A DNA stretch of 64,000 nucleotides from NCBI RefSeq assembly GCF_900461455.1, contig NZ_UGIA01000001.1, positions 1,116,001 to 1,180,000 of the forward strand, written 5' to 3'. The translations under genes were made by a program, and so were the position numbers. Positions 27,259-37,650 of the stretch are shown here, in pieces; position 1 is the first letter of the stretch; every line of letters starts with the position of its first letter. The stretch is from Helicobacter acinonychis. GTDB lineage: Bacteria > Campylobacterota > Campylobacteria > Campylobacterales > Helicobacteraceae. Under the pieces are notes generated by a model. It was not told where the DNA came from and ran no database searches. It saw only the letters and a program-made list of their open reading frames with translations.

Positions 27259-28281
27259 TTAAGGATTAATAATCTTTTGAATCTGGGTCAAATACAAAAA
27301 GCCTAATTCCTTTTGCCCTTGCATGCTTTGAATGTGCCACAACCTAAAAATTTCAAAAACCCTCTTATAGCCGGCTTCTTTCAAACGCGGGGCGTTTTTA
27401 ATGTAATTTTCGGTGATTTCTTTAGGAGGAGCGTAGCCTAAAATTTCTTTAGCATCCACTGAACCGGTCGTTTTAATGTGAGCGAAAAATAAAAAAAGCT
27501 GGTAAAAATACCTTTCCAAACCCCTTAAAATATCCGCATCCCTCTTGCCCTCTTTGAGCAAATAATCATAAATGTCAAGAACGCTTTTTTTAAGAAAAAG
27601 CCCTAAAATGAGCTTTTGCAAATCCATATCCCCCGCATTGGAGCTTAATTCTTGAATGTCTTCTAAAGTGATGGGTGCCTTTAAAATCGCTAGTTTGTCT
27701 AAATCGTTAAACGCAATGCCTAAATCTTCGTTATTGATTTCAAAAAGAGTGTTTAAAAGATGGTTGCTGATGTCTAAATGTAAAACATTAGCCCTTTCTT
27801 GTAAGAGTTTCAAACTCTCCCAAGTTTTAGGGGTAAAAAAGCGTGCATAAATCGCTTCATCTTTCAAGGGGCTTTTTTGGAAAAATTTAACGATGGCCTC
27901 GCTGCTGTATTTGTATTTGGTGGTGTCGCTTTTAGAGTTATAAAGCCCTATGATAAGCCTATTATGGCTAGGCCGCTCTAGTGCTTTTAAAAAAAGATTA
28001 ATATCATTTTCTTTAAATTTCTTATGCAATGCAAAGTCTAGTTTTAAAACAACCAAACTGCTCTCGCCAAATAAAGAATCTTGCTCTAAAAGGGTCATAA
28101 TAAGGCTTTTTTCATAATCGCTCGCATAAAAAAGCGAAGTTTCTATGTTAGGGTTATTGAGCTTAAAAAGTGAGCTAATCGCTTGAGTGTAATAATGGAT
28201 GAAAAAATCAAACTCCCCATACAAAAACACCGCTTTAGGGAGATGCTGTTTTAAATAATGATCCAAATCTTTACGATACAT
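27259..28281 (-). CDS. holA: DNA polymerase III delta subunit-like protein
   Basis: The delta subunit opens the sliding clamp ring within the clamp loader. The 340-residue protein begins MYRKDLDHYLKQHLPKAVFLYGEFDFF, where YGEFDFF stands for the delta N-terminal fold, and contains NEDLGIAFNDLDKLAIL and a helical C-terminal collar. Similarity is that of the epsilonproteobacterial HolA; the family is poorly conserved. I use the ATG at 28281, with AAAGGA upstream; a longer frame starts at 28308. It overlaps the rnr stop by 11 bases and is last in the aroE-rnr-holA run. Confidence 0.85.
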   Translation of the reverse strand: MYRKDLDHYLKQHLPKAVFLYGEFDFFIHYYTQAISSLFKLNNPNIETSLFYASDYEKSLIMTLLEQDSLFGESSLVVLKLDFALHKKFKENDINLFLKALERPSHNRLIIGLYNSKSDTTKYKYSSEAIVKFFQKSPLKDEAIYARFFTPKTWESLKLLQERANVLHLDISNHLLNTLFEINNEDLGIAFNDLDKLAILKAPITLEDIQELSSNAGDMDLQKLILGLFLKKSVLDIYDYLLKEGKRDADILRGLERYFYQLFLFFAHIKTTGSVDAKEILGYAPPKEITENYIKNAPRLKEAGYKRVFEIFRLWHIQSMQGQKELGFLYLTQIQKIINP

Positions 28282-30205
28282 GCTCTTTAATCCTTTCTGT
28301 GATTTCACCCCTAACTTGCCCTAAAATTAAATGAGCATGCGTGATTTTAACGCGCACCTTTTCTAAGGGTTTAAAAATCTTGTTCGTTTTTACTAAAACC
28401 TTAAGCCCTACCCACTCTTTTAGCCCCACGATTACTTCATCTTTAGTTTCTAAAACAACGCCCAAAAACTCTTTTTCTAAATACTCTAAAGCCAAGCGGG
28501 CGAATTTACGCTTGATGAAATCCCTTTCAATCAAAGCAACCTTTTTTTGTAAAGCGTTCAATTCAGAGCATAATTCAGGCATTTCTTCTAACAAATACGA
28601 GCAGCCTTTAGCTTGATGGAACAACAATTCTTTTAAAAGCCTGTGTAAGGCTAGATCGCTGTATCTTCTAATGGGCGAAGTGAAATGCGTATAGCTAGCA
28701 AACCCCAAACCAAAATGGTTTTCTTGCATGGGGCTATAAAGGGCTAAATTTTGAGATTTAATCATTAAGCGCGAAACTTCTCTTTCTACATTCTTTTCTT
28801 TGGCTATTTTTAAGGCATGCTCTAAAAAAGGGAAAAAGCCCATGTTTTTAGGGCGTGTGATCTCATAATCAAAAAGCTTGGCGTAGAGGCGTTTTTGTTG
28901 CTCCAAACTTGGCTCTTTATGGGTGCGGTATATCCCCCTATTTTGAAAATGCTTATCCAATAACCTAGCGCTAGACTGATTGGCTAAGAGCATGGCTTCT
29001 TCTATAAGGGTGTGTGCATCGCTTTCTTGTTGTGTTTCAATTTTTTCTATACGCCCTTCTTGGTTTAAATAAAGCTTGTTTTCAAACGAATTGAAATTAA
29101 ACCCCTTTTTCAAACGCTCCTTTTTTAACTTCAAAGCCATTTCTAAAAACCCCAAAAGGCTTTGTTGTAAATCTTTACTCAAAGAGCTTTGTTGGGTGCT
29201 TAAAAAATGATTGATTTCTTCATAACTGCAATTAGCCCTAACTTCAATAACGCCTTGAAACAATTGGACGTTTTTTAAATCATCTAAAGGGATTTCATAC
29301 ACCAAAGCTAAGCGTTTTTCAAACGCCTTTAGCGAGCATGCCCCTTGAGACAAACTCAAAGGCAACATGGGATACACGCTGTTAGGAAAATACACGCTAA
29401 AGCCTCTAATCCTAGCTTCTTTATCCAAACTGGAATATTTTGGCACGAATTCGCTCACATCAGCAACCGCCACAAACAAAACTTTTTTTTCTTGATCATA
29501 AAAAATCGCATCGTCAAAATCTTTAGCGTCTTTGGGGTCAATGGTGATAAAAGGGATATGAGAATAATCCACTCTGCATTTAAAATCGCTCGCTTTAAGT
29601 TGCGCATAGCGTTTGGCTAAACCCAAACAATCTTTTGAAAAATCTTTCACTCTATCAAAAAGATTTAAAGAAAGGTTTTCATCTATTAAAGGATCTTCTA
29701 AAGCCCCTAAAATCTCGCTGATCTCACGCTTTTTAATATCCACTTTCACCACGCAATGCCTAGGCAATTCTAATAAGGATTTTTGGCTGTGTTTTAAGAT
29801 AAGGGCTTTCTTAAAAGGCTCTTTAAAAGGGATAGCCACAATTTGGTTATTTTCTTTTGTTAAGTAAGCTATCATTGTATGGCTTTCATTTAGAAGAGCG
29901 GCTTTAAAAAAGGCTATGGGGCGTTTTTTAGAATATTCTATTTGGCATAAAATCAATGCATCTGTTTTGAAAGAAGAGGGTAAGTTTTTAATTAAAGGGT
30001 CTTTAGGGTAATTTCTCGCTAAAGAAATAAAAAACGCTTTATTTTTTACCCATTCAATCTTGCCTATATCAAAGCCTTCTTTTAGAATCCAACGCTCCTT
30101 TTTCAATTCAAGCGTTTCTTTTAAAACGCCCTTTCTTATTAAGGGGGCGAATGGTTTAGGGATCTTTTTAACCCCAAAAAACAAGCTTCTTAAAAACCCT
30201 TGCAT
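28271..30205 (-). CDS. rnr: Ribonuclease R-type exoribonuclease
   Basis: RNase R/II degrades RNA 3' to 5'. The catalytic RNB domain begins HIPFITIDPKDAKDFDDAIFYD, whose aspartates bind the metals, and continues through GFSVYFPNSVYPMLPLSLSQGACSL and GFASYTHFTSPIRRYSDLALHRLL. A C-terminal S1-like region (VVLETKDEVIVGLKEWVG) ends the protein. At 644 residues it is compact for RNase R; the N-terminal cold-shock region is weak. In H. pylori this enzyme is known to partner the RNA helicase RhpA. The ATG shares one base with the aroE stop. Confidence 0.93.
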   Translation of the reverse strand: MQGFLRSLFFGVKKIPKPFAPLIRKGVLKETLELKKERWILKEGFDIGKIEWVKNKAFFISLARNYPKDPLIKNLPSSFKTDALILCQIEYSKKRPIAFFKAALLNESHTMIAYLTKENNQIVAIPFKEPFKKALILKHSQKSLLELPRHCVVKVDIKKREISEILGALEDPLIDENLSLNLFDRVKDFSKDCLGLAKRYAQLKASDFKCRVDYSHIPFITIDPKDAKDFDDAIFYDQEKKVLFVAVADVSEFVPKYSSLDKEARIRGFSVYFPNSVYPMLPLSLSQGACSLKAFEKRLALVYEIPLDDLKNVQLFQGVIEVRANCSYEEINHFLSTQQSSLSKDLQQSLLGFLEMALKLKKERLKKGFNFNSFENKLYLNQEGRIEKIETQQESDAHTLIEEAMLLANQSSARLLDKHFQNRGIYRTHKEPSLEQQKRLYAKLFDYEITRPKNMGFFPFLEHALKIAKEKNVEREVSRLMIKSQNLALYSPMQENHFGLGFASYTHFTSPIRRYSDLALHRLLKELLFHQAKGCSYLLEEMPELCSELNALQKKVALIERDFIKRKFARLALEYLEKEFLGVVLETKDEVIVGLKEWVGLKVLVKTNKIFKPLEKVRVKITHAHLILGQVRGEITERIKEHVS

Positions 30206-30996
30206 CAAAAAACACTTCGCATGATTTCAAACGCTTTTGAATAAGAGATTTGAGAAGAGCTAAATTTTTCAAAACTTAAAGAGGCTTGATAGATGAGCAT
30301 GCCTTTTCCGTCTTGAAAGGGGAGTTTTAATTCTTTGGCTAGAGACAAAAAGGGCGTTAAAAACCCATACGCCAAATCATAAGCGAGCCGGCTCTCTTTA
30401 AAATACCCTTTCAAAACCTCTTTATCCAAAGGCAATTCGTTATTCAAACTCGCTGAAGTGGCGTTAATGATCAAATCAAAAGCACCTTTAGGAGTGGTAG
30501 TGAAGCATGCACAACCCAAGTTTTGGAAAAAATCCAAGCCCTTAGTGGAGCGGTTCAACACGCTCACTTTTAAACCTCGTTTTTTTAACTCGCACGCTAG
30601 GGCTTTAGCGCTCCCTCCAGAGCCTAAAATCAAAGCACTTTGATAGTTTTTTTGCTTTAAAGAAAGATAAAACCCTAAAGCGTCGGTATTGTAACCCACA
30701 AGCTCATCATTTTCTAAAACAAGCGTATTGACTGCTCCGCATTCAAGTGCTATACCCTTGATTTTATCGCAAACTTGAAACGCCCTTTCTTTAAAGGGCA
30801 AGGTTACATTAGCCCCACTAAGCCCTAAATTCAAAAACTCGTTTTTGATATGGCTTTCTAAAGGGAGTAATATAGGGTGGTAATGCCCCAAAAACCCCAA
30901 TTCCTTTTGAAAGGTCAAAAAACAAGCGTTATGGATTAGGGGCGATTTGGAATGCTTGATGGGATTTCCTAAAACCCCAAAAGATTTTAAACCCAT
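30205..30996 (-). CDS. aroE: Shikimate dehydrogenase
   Basis: AroE reduces 3-dehydroshikimate with NADPH in aromatic amino acid synthesis. Substrate-binding blocks are [14 protein letters not shown] and [10 protein letters not shown] (catalytic Lys), followed by YNTDALGF and the NADPH site [13 protein letters not shown], then NRS and INATSASL. At 263 residues it is complete using the ATG at 30996; a TTG at 31011 would overlap the upstream gene. The end shares one base with rnr, so the genes are coupled. Confidence 0.94.
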   Translation of the reverse strand: MGLKSFGVLGNPIKHSKSPLIHNACFLTFQKELGFLGHYHPILLPLESHIKNEFLNLGLSGANVTLPFKERAFQVCDKIKGIALECGAVNTLVLENDELVGYNTDALGFYLSLKQKNYQSALILGSGGSAKALACELKKRGLKVSVLNRSTKGLDFFQNLGCACFTTTPKGAFDLIINATSASLNNELPLDKEVLKGYFKESRLAYDLAYGFLTPFLSLAKELKLPFQDGKGMLIYQASLSFEKFSSSQISYSKAFEIMRSVF

Positions 30997-31003
30997 TGCT
31001 GTT

Positions 31004-31579
31004 CTATTCAACCTTTTTTAAATACTTTAAAAACACATAGCCCTTTGTTTCTTTAGTGAATTCAACTTCAGCCCAATCTTTTTGGATTTCTAAAACTTTC
31101 ACGCTTGTATTTTTCAAAAGCAACCCTATGATTTTGCCTTTAATACTAGGAAAGGATCGCACATTCACGCCACTAACGATGACTTTATACTCTAAAGGTT
31201 TTTTTCCAATTGCAGGGGTTTTTTGATCGCTTTGAATGGAGGGTGCGTTATTTTGTGTGTTTTGGATCGCTTGCTCTTGTTTGATTTCTTGCTTAATCTC
31301 TTGTTTGGCTTCTTCTTCCTGCGAAGCTGTTTCTAAAGGTAAAAGAGTGTTTTTAGTAGGGCTTTCTTCTGTAATAGTTGCAGAGGTATTGGCTTCTTTT
31401 TGCTTATGTGAAATCGTGCTGTTTTGGTATTCCATCTCGTTTTTTTCTGCATTTTGGCTTATTTCAATGTGATTTTTTTTCACAGACAAGCCAAGTTCAG
31501 CATGCACTAAAACATACGCCAACATAAACCCTAAAACCACCAACGAAGGTTGTCCAAAAAGTTTTAAAAAAGATTTCAT
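31004..31579 (-). CDS. Membrane-anchored SH3-domain protein
   Basis: A short N-terminal anchor ([18 protein letters not shown]) is followed by a charged, Gln/Glu/Thr-rich linker (about 35-125) and a C-terminal bacterial SH3 domain (about 130-190: [24 protein letters not shown] ... WAEVEF ... [10 protein letters not shown]). Such domains often bind cell-wall peptides. Precise function is unknown. It is the first gene of the leftward aroE-rnr-holA run, whose start lies eight bases away. Confidence 0.82.
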   Translation of the reverse strand: MKSFLKLFGQPSLVVLGFMLAYVLVHAELGLSVKKNHIEISQNAEKNEMEYQNSTISHKQKEANTSATITEESPTKNTLLPLETASQEEEAKQEIKQEIKQEQAIQNTQNNAPSIQSDQKTPAIGKKPLEYKVIVSGVNVRSFPSIKGKIIGLLLKNTSVKVLEIQKDWAEVEFTKETKGYVFLKYLKKVE

Positions 31580-31673
31580 CTCTTACCTCAACGATAACAA
31601 GAATAAATAATTTTGCTCTTTGTAATGTTTAAATAGCACTTGATTGTATCGCAAAAAATTCAATGGCTAAAAC

Positions 31674-31835
31674 TCATTTCTTTAAGGGGATAGGGGGGTA
31701 TTTTACGATAATATCCCCCCAACCCCAAGAAGACCGCTTTTTAAAGAGGCTATTGCTTGCTTTAGGCAAGTCCTTTTATATGTTTATTTTTAAAAATGCT
31801 AAAAAGCATTTTTTATTACTAACACTTAGTGAGAA
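31674..31835 (-). repeat. Dispersed modular intergenic repeat, copy B (inverted)
   Basis: On the minus strand this reads CTAAGTGTTAGTAA, hairpin AAAAAATGC/GCATTTTT, degenerate hairpin TTGCCTAAAGCAA, AATAGCCTCTTTAAAAAGCG, GTCTTCTTGGGGTTGGG, then GGATATTATCGTAAAATACC and CCCTATCCCCTTAA. From AGCCTCTTT to the end it is nearly identical to copy C at 39437 apart from an inserted stretch in C. It fills most of the gap between the decayed oppB and the SH3 gene. Confidence 0.7.
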
Positions 31836-31862
31836 TAGAGTCGAATCAAAACTTTAAAAACC

Positions 31863-32908
31863 CTAACGCTTTTCAAAATCAATCCTAGGGTCAATCACCA
31901 CGCAGAGCAAATCGTTTATCAAACTCGCCACCAAACCTAAAAGCGTGAAAATATAAAGCGATCCAAACACAACAAGATAATCCCTACTCACAATACTTTC
32001 ATACCCTAAAAGCCCTAACCCATCTAGGCTAAAAACAATCTCGATCAATAAACTTGAGCTAAAAAAACATGCCAAAAAAGCCTGCGGAAAACCCACCACC
32101 ACTAATAAAATCGCATTACGAAACACATGCACATAAAATATACGCCCCACTGAACAGCCTTTAGCTTTAGCGCTCACCACATAAAGCTTGCCCATTTCAT
32201 CTAAAAAAGAGTTTTTCACTAAAAGCGTAAGGCTTGCAAAACCCCCTAAAGAAATACAAAGAACAAGCAAAGTGATATGCCATAAATAATCCTTGATTTT
32301 ACCTAATGCACTCAAACTTTCAAAATCATCGCTCACTAGCCCCTTTAAAGGGAACCAGTGCAAATAATTCCCTCCGGCAAAAAACACGATCAGCACCACC
32401 GCAAACAAAAAGGTCGAGATAGCGTTAGCGACAATGATCACCACGCTGCTTATCACATCTAAAGGCTCGTTATTGCGTTTGGCTTTAAAATCCCTAAAGG
32501 GATAGAGATAAGGTAAATCAAAAGCGTGCTAAAAAGCCCTAAAGAAATGGATACCGGCAATTTTTCCTTAATCAAGTCTATCACTTTAATCTGGCGATAA
32601 AAACTCTCCCCAAAATCAAATTGCAGGTATTTTTTAAGCATGAGCAAGTAGCGCTCTCCTATGAGCTTATCAAAACCATAAAGCTTTTTCAAGCTCTCTA
32701 CTAAATCGCTCTCTAGCCATTGAGACCCCTATACACACGATCTTTAACGAGGTCTTGGGTTTCTTTGGACTGCGTGTCATTGATTTTATCCATCATCTGA
32801 TCAATGGGTCCTTTGGGGGCAGATTGGATCAAAAAAAAAATTAATCGTCATGATGGCTAATAAAGTAGAAATAATCAAAAGCAAGCGTTTAAGAATGCAA
32901 GCAATCAT
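31863..32908 (-). pseudogene. Oligopeptide/dipeptide permease membrane protein (OppB-like), frameshifted
   Basis: The parts together encode an OppB/YejB-type permease subunit: start MIACILKRLLLIISTLLAIM (ATG at 32908), middle KKLYGFDKLIGERYLLMLKK, and a C-terminal ABC-permease half (31863-32456) with [20 protein letters not shown], the EAA-like contact loop. At least three frameshifts break it: an extra T in a ten-T tract (32831-32840), one near 32735 and one near 32485, where the frame switches from ILKPN to FKAKRNN. No single frame covers the protein, so it should be inactive unless the tract slips and the other lesions are bypassed. Its ATG directly follows the stop of the decayed binding-protein gene. 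Confidence 0.88.
32831..32840. repeat. Ten-base homopolymer (T10 on coding strand) in oppB pseudogene
   Basis: Ten consecutive A on the plus strand fall early in the permease frame (codons for NFF). Nine would keep the frame (NFFLIQSAP), ten shift it. Such tracts are mutational hot spots in Helicobacter. Confidence 0.8.
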
Positions 32909-34634
32909 TTAAAGACCCCTTTCTTTTTTGATCCACCATAAATACGGCGAAAATTCATAGCTAGGGATTATTTCAAGCATGCCGACATAATTATATGTTG
33001 CGATCTTGTAATTGGGCAAATAAAAATGTGGCACCGCATAAAACCCCTACAATAGCACCCTATCCATCGCTTGGATCGTGGCTAATTGTTCCTTGTAGTC
33101 TTTAGTGTTAATGATTTTTTCAATCAAATCACCTACCGCCTTACTAGAAACGTCCGCATAATTCCTTGTGCCTTTTTCTTTTGCACTCAAAGAGCCAAAA
33201 TAAAAGCGTTGTTCATTGCCTAGGAAAGACGACTGGCCCATCACCCCCACTATCATGTCAAAATCATAGCTTTTTACCCTATTGACATACTGGCTTAAAT
33301 CCACTCTTTGGACTTTCATTTCAATCCCTAACACCCTCAAGTTTTTAGCGAAAGCCAGAGCTAATCTTTCAAATGCTGGGCTATTTAAAAGCTAAGAAAA
33401 GCCCACGCTTTTTAGAAGCTTTTGAGCGTATTTTAAATTTTCCCTTAAATTATAGCCCAAAACATCAGACCCATCAGTTCTAGGCACGACATAAGGCTCT
33501 TTAAAAACCCTTTCATCTAAACTTTTTCATAAGGGGCTGACAGAACTTTTCTTCAGAGCTTGGAAGTGGAGGGGATGCATAAATAGAGTTACTAAAAAAA
33601 CTGGTGGTGCGTTTGTATTGCGAAAAGAATAAGTTTTTATTCGCCCATTCAAAATCAAACGCATAGAATAAGGTTTCATGCACCCTTTTATCCTTAAAGA
33701 TTCCACGGCGTGCGTTAAAAAAACCCTTGCATGCCACTTGGCATTTTGTGGGCGATTAAATATTTAGTGATTTCTTTATTTTCTATGGCTTTCCCTACGC
33801 AGCCCCTGGCCCAAACTTTAGCCATGCTTTCAATGCACCAATCATACACCCCACTCAAAAAAGCCTGCAAGGCGACGGTTTCATCTTTATAATATTCAAA
33901 CTTAACTTGATCAAAATTGAATTGCCCCTTTCTGCTAGGCAAATTCCTCGCCCAATAATTAGGGTTTCTTTGGTAGGTGATTTTCTTGCTCACATCAAAA
34001 GAAGCGATCACATAAGGGCTACTAGAAACAGAAATGAGCAAAGGGTTTTTTGCAAAATAATCCTTTTGGAATGCTTTTTTGGAAAAGATTTGCAACTGCC
34101 CCAAAATGAGAGGCAACTCTCTGTTTTCAGTGGTTTTGAAAGTGAATTTCACACGGTATTTGTCTAAAACCATCATCTCTTTGACATCCTAGTAATACTG
34201 CCGATAGAGAGAGGTGATCCTAATTTGATTATCGTATCAAAACTGAATTTCACATCGCTCGCTAAAATGGGGGGATTATCGCTAAGCCTCGCTCTTTCAT
34301 CTAAAGTAAAAACCACATAGCTATTGTCTTTAGCCACTTGTACATCTTTTGCGATCAAGGGGTATTCTGCAAAGGGTTCGTCTAAACTTTGCACCATTAA
34401 AGTGTCATAAATGAGATCCAAGTCTTCGGCTTTAGTGCCTTTGAGCGCAAAAGAGTTAAGGCTGTCAAAAGCCCCTATGGCGTCATTTCTTAAGGCACCG
34501 CCTTTTCTGGCGTTAGGGTTAGCGTATTCAAAATGCGTGAAATTGTCTTTGTATTTGGGCTCTTCACCCAAGTATAAATTAAGGTGTAGCCTTAAGAAAA
34601 CAAAAACCCCTAACCATAAGCCTAAAATTTTCAT
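32909..34634 (-). pseudogene. Periplasmic oligopeptide/dipeptide-binding protein (OppA/DppA-like), decayed
   Basis: Fragments in changing frames spell an ABC solute-binding protein (SBP family 5). They include the signal peptide MKILGLWLGVFVFLRLHLN, GALRNDAIGAFDSLNSFALKG, VVFTLDERARLSDNPP, ITYQRNPNYWARNLP, FNARRGIFKDKRVHETLFYAF, then MIVGVMGQSSFLGNEQ, and finally PHFYLPNYKIATY. Lesions seen: frameshifts near 34190 and 33730, a further break near 33515, an apparent deletion and in-frame stop near 33390, and a TAG at about 33047 where I expect Trp. The final stop lies next to the oppB ATG. This is a dead gene; peptide uptake by this system is lost. Confidence 0.9.
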
Positions 34635-35615
34635 CTAAACCAACCCCATCAATTCTTTAGCTTTTTGGTAAGTCGCCCTCGCTAAAGGCTTGGCTTTTTC
34701 TACGCCATGATTTAAAATGGCTTTCACTTCATCATCGCTGATTTCTTTGTATCTTTCTTGGATGGGTTTTAAAGCTTGAATGATCACTTCAGCCAATTCT
34801 TTTTTAAAATCCCCATAGCCTTTATTTCTGAAACGCTCTTCTATGTTTTCTTGACTTTCACCGCTTAAAAGCATGTAGATATTTAAAAGATTAAAAATCC
34901 CCTCTCTTGCCGCATCAAATTGAATAGTGCCTATGGAATCCGTGGTCGCTTTTTTGATTTTTCTTACAATAATATCTGGTTCATCTAAAAGAAAGATCGC
35001 ATGATTAACCCCCTTATGCGATTTACTCATCTTCACTTGCGGTTCATCTAGCCCCATAACCCTTGCCCCTACTTTAGCGATCAAAGGCTCAGGGACTTTA
35101 AAGCAGTCTCCAAAATCCCTGTTAAATTTTTCTGCAATGTTTCGTGTGAGCTCTAAATGCTGTTTTTGATCTTCGCCCACTGGCACTAAATCGCTCTGGT
35201 ATAATAAAATGTCTGACGCCATTAAAATAGGGTAATTGAAAAGCCCCACATTCACGCTTTTAGGGTTTTTTAAAGACTTGTCTTTAAATTGCGTCATTCG
35301 TTGCATTTCCCCCATAGACACTTGACAATCTAATAGCCATGCTAAAGCCGGATGCTCATCAACTTCACTTTGGATGAATAACCCAGATTGCTTGGGACTA
35401 ATCCCACAAGCTAAAAGCAATTTAACGAGATCATAACTTTGAGATTGTAAAATTTTAGGGTCTATGGGGAGAGTGATCGCATGCGAATTGACGACACAAA
35501 AAAGGTTTTCATATTCATCTTGCATTTTTACCCAGTGTTTGATCGCTCCTAGATAGTTGCCCAAATGGATTTGCCCTGTTGGTTGAATGCCTGAAAAGAC
35601 TCGTTTTTTTTGCAT
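34635..35615 (-). CDS. trpS: Tryptophanyl-tRNA synthetase
   Basis: TrpRS charges tRNA-Trp. The class I signatures are [19 protein letters not shown] (HIGH-like, HLGN) and VKMSKSHKG (KMSKS), with [30 protein letters not shown] between them. At 326 residues it is normal with the ATG at 35615; an in-frame ATG four codons upstream is also possible. The stop is directly followed by the decayed oppA start, so both were probably co-transcribed. Confidence 0.96.
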   Translation of the reverse strand: MQKKRVFSGIQPTGQIHLGNYLGAIKHWVKMQDEYENLFCVVNSHAITLPIDPKILQSQSYDLVKLLLACGISPKQSGLFIQSEVDEHPALAWLLDCQVSMGEMQRMTQFKDKSLKNPKSVNVGLFNYPILMASDILLYQSDLVPVGEDQKQHLELTRNIAEKFNRDFGDCFKVPEPLIAKVGARVMGLDEPQVKMSKSHKGVNHAIFLLDEPDIIVRKIKKATTDSIGTIQFDAAREGIFNLLNIYMLLSGESQENIEERFRNKGYGDFKKELAEVIIQALKPIQERYKEISDDEVKAILNHGVEKAKPLARATYQKAKELMGLV

Positions 35616-35684
35616 GTTATTTCTCATTCATTTAGATTAATGCCATTGTAACCATCTAATTTTAATATTGATTGATTTTAGTTT

Positions 35685-36407
35685 TTAAGAGCGCCTAATC
35701 CCCGAAAATAGTAACACTTCATAACTCAACTTTTCAAACGCCATGTTTTGAAAGAAATGTTTTTTTTGCTTAAAACTCAGCGTTGAACCCCCTAAAAGAC
35801 CGCATTTTTTAAGGTAATTCAAGCAATCTTGTTTGTGGCTGAAATAAAGGGCGAAGCGCTTGTTTTCCAATTCTATTTGAAAATTTTTAAAAGCGTCTTT
35901 GATTAAGGATTTGAGCGTTTTAATATCCCTTAAAGGCGAAGGCGTGCCTAAAAACTCATGCACTTCATGCAAACTAAAATCTGTATGGATCGCTAGTGCG
36001 ACTTCCTTACTAGAAAAAGCCATTTTTTCTAAAACGCTTTTTAAATCCCTAGCCCATTGCAACGATGAAGAAGATAATATCAAATCATAAGTTTGAAAAA
36101 CATATTCTTCAAAATCCGCATGCTCTAGAGAAATTTTTTGAATGTTGCTAGAATGCGTGGGGTGTAACTTGAGCATGTTAATAGAATTATCCAGTGCGAT
36201 AAAGTCTTCAATCATAATATTTTGCTGCTCTAAAGCTTTAAAAACAGCCCCACTCCCTGAGCCTAAGTCCAAAACTTTATCGTAATGTTTTTGTTTTAAA
36301 AATTGCATGAGATAGATAGCGATTTGTTGTTGGATATGGGCAAAAAGATGATAAGTTTTTGCATGCCTGTTGAATGCATGCTTATTTGAATGTAAAGAGT
36401 CCAACAC
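35685..36407 (-). CDS. bioC: Malonyl-ACP O-methyltransferase BioC-like
   Basis: BioC methylates malonyl-ACP to start pimelate (biotin) synthesis. It is a SAM-dependent class I methyltransferase: motif I VLDLGSGSGAVFKAL, then IALDNSINML and the LILSSSSLQWARDL segment, where Q-W is typical of BioC-type proteins. The start is uncertain: GTG at 36407 has AAGG upstream and gives 240 residues, while a GTG at 36428 is possible. Assignment to BioC rests on family resemblance and context memory from H. pylori. Confidence 0.75.
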   Translation of the reverse strand: MLDSLHSNKHAFNRHAKTYHLFAHIQQQIAIYLMQFLKQKHYDKVLDLGSGSGAVFKALEQQNIMIEDFIALDNSINMLKLHPTHSSNIQKISLEHADFEEYVFQTYDLILSSSSLQWARDLKSVLEKMAFSSKEVALAIHTDFSLHEVHEFLGTPSPLRDIKTLKSLIKDAFKNFQIELENKRFALYFSHKQDCLNYLKKCGLLGGSTLSFKQKKHFFQNMAFEKLSYEVLLFSGIRRS

Positions 36408-36526
36408 CACCGCCTTAACACACCGCACTTAAAATTAAGACTAAATTTTAGTGCATTCTTAGCAAATTTTAGATAAGATCAAGCCTAATTTTTTCTAAAT
36501 TTTAGGAATTTAAGGAATCAGTGTTT

Positions 36527-37090
36527 ATGACAAGCACTCTGTTAGGCTCACAAATTGTTTTAGCGGTATTGATTGTAGTGGTGGTTTTGTTGCAAAAAAG
36601 TTCTAGCATCGGTTTAGGGGCTTATAGTGGGAGCAACGAATCTTTATTTGGCGCTAAAGGACCCGCAAGCTTTATGGCGAAATTAACCATGTTTTTAGGT
36701 CTTTTATTTGTCATCAACACCATCGCTCTAGGCTATCTTTATAACAAAGAATACGGCAAAAGTATTTTAGATGAAACCAAAACCAACAAAGAGCTTTCGC
36801 CTTTGGTCCCTGCCACCGGCACGCTTAACTCTACACTCAATCCCACATTAAACCCAACGCTTAACCCTTTAGAACAAGCCCCCACTAACCCTTTAATACC
36901 AAAAGAAGCCCCTAAAACACTCCCTAAAGAAAGCCCCAAAAAGAATGATGTTAAGAAAAACGATGTTAAAAAGAGCGATACCAAAAAAACCAAAGAAAAC
37001 GCAAAAACGCACCCAACCACCCAGCACAAACCCAAAACGCATGCAACGCAAACCAACGCCCATAAAAACCAAAAAAAGGATGAAAAATAA
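36527..37090 (+). CDS. secG: Protein-export membrane protein SecG
   Basis: SecG is the small auxiliary subunit of the SecYEG translocon. Two membrane spans bracket the family motif [27 protein letters not shown]. The protein is much longer than E. coli SecG (187 versus about 110 residues) because of a Pro/Lys/Asn-rich hydrophilic tail with [11 protein letters not shown] repeats and KKNDVKKND repeats, as usual in Helicobacter. I use the ATG at 36527, not the GTG two codons before. The stop overlaps frr by one base (TAATG). Confidence 0.93.
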   Translation: MTSTLLGSQIVLAVLIVVVVLLQKSSSIGLGAYSGSNESLFGAKGPASFMAKLTMFLGLLFVINTIALGYLYNKEYGKSILDETKTNKELSPLVPATGTLNSTLNPTLNPTLNPLEQAPTNPLIPKEAPKTLPKESPKKNDVKKNDVKKSDTKKTKENAKTHPTTQHKPKTHATQTNAHKNQKKDEK

Positions 37091-37647
37091 TGTTACAAAC
37101 GATTTATAACGAAACCAAAGATTTAATGCAAAAGAGTATTCAAGCCTTAAACAGAGAGTTTTCCACTTTAAGGAGCGCGAAAGTTTCAGTCAATATTTTA
37201 GATCACATTAAGGTAGATTATTACGGCACACCCACGGCTTTAAACCAAGTCGGCTCCGTGATGAGCTTAGATGCGACTACCCTACAAATTAGCCCTTGGG
37301 AAAAAAACCTACTCAAAGAAATTGAAAGGGCCATTCAAGAAGCCAATATCGGCGTCAATCCTAATAACGATGGCGAAACCATTAAGCTTTTTTTCCCACC
37401 CATGACAACAGAGCAAAGAAAACTCATCGCAAAAGACGCCAAAGCGATGGGTGAAAAGGCTAAAGTGGCTGTGAGGAATATCCGCCAAGACGCTAATAAT
37501 AAAGTGAAAAAATTGGAAAAAGACAAAGAAATCAGCGAAGATGAAAGCAAGAAAGCCCAAGAACAGGTGCAAAAAATCACCGATGAAGCCATTAAAAAAA
37601 TTGATGAAAGCGTGAAAAACAAAGAAGATGCGATTTTAAAGGTCTAA
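37090..37647 (+). CDS. frr: Ribosome recycling factor
   Basis: RRF splits ribosomes after termination together with EF-G. The 185-residue protein has the family's [38 protein letters not shown], the phosphate-contacting PPMTTEQRK and the C-terminal helix repeat [15 protein letters not shown]. It overlaps secG by one base and precedes pyrE by three. Confidence 0.97.
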   Translation: MLQTIYNETKDLMQKSIQALNREFSTLRSAKVSVNILDHIKVDYYGTPTALNQVGSVMSLDATTLQISPWEKNLLKEIERAIQEANIGVNPNNDGETIKLFFPPMTTEQRKLIAKDAKAMGEKAKVAVRNIRQDANNKVKKLEKDKEISEDESKKAQEQVQKITDEAIKKIDESVKNKEDAILKV

Positions 37648-37650
37648 ACA

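Noticed and set aside
36820-36880. LNPT-coding tandem repeat in secG as a possible phase-variable element
   Set aside because: The repeat unit is a multiple of three bases and lies in the dispensable hydrophilic tail, so changes alter length but not frame.
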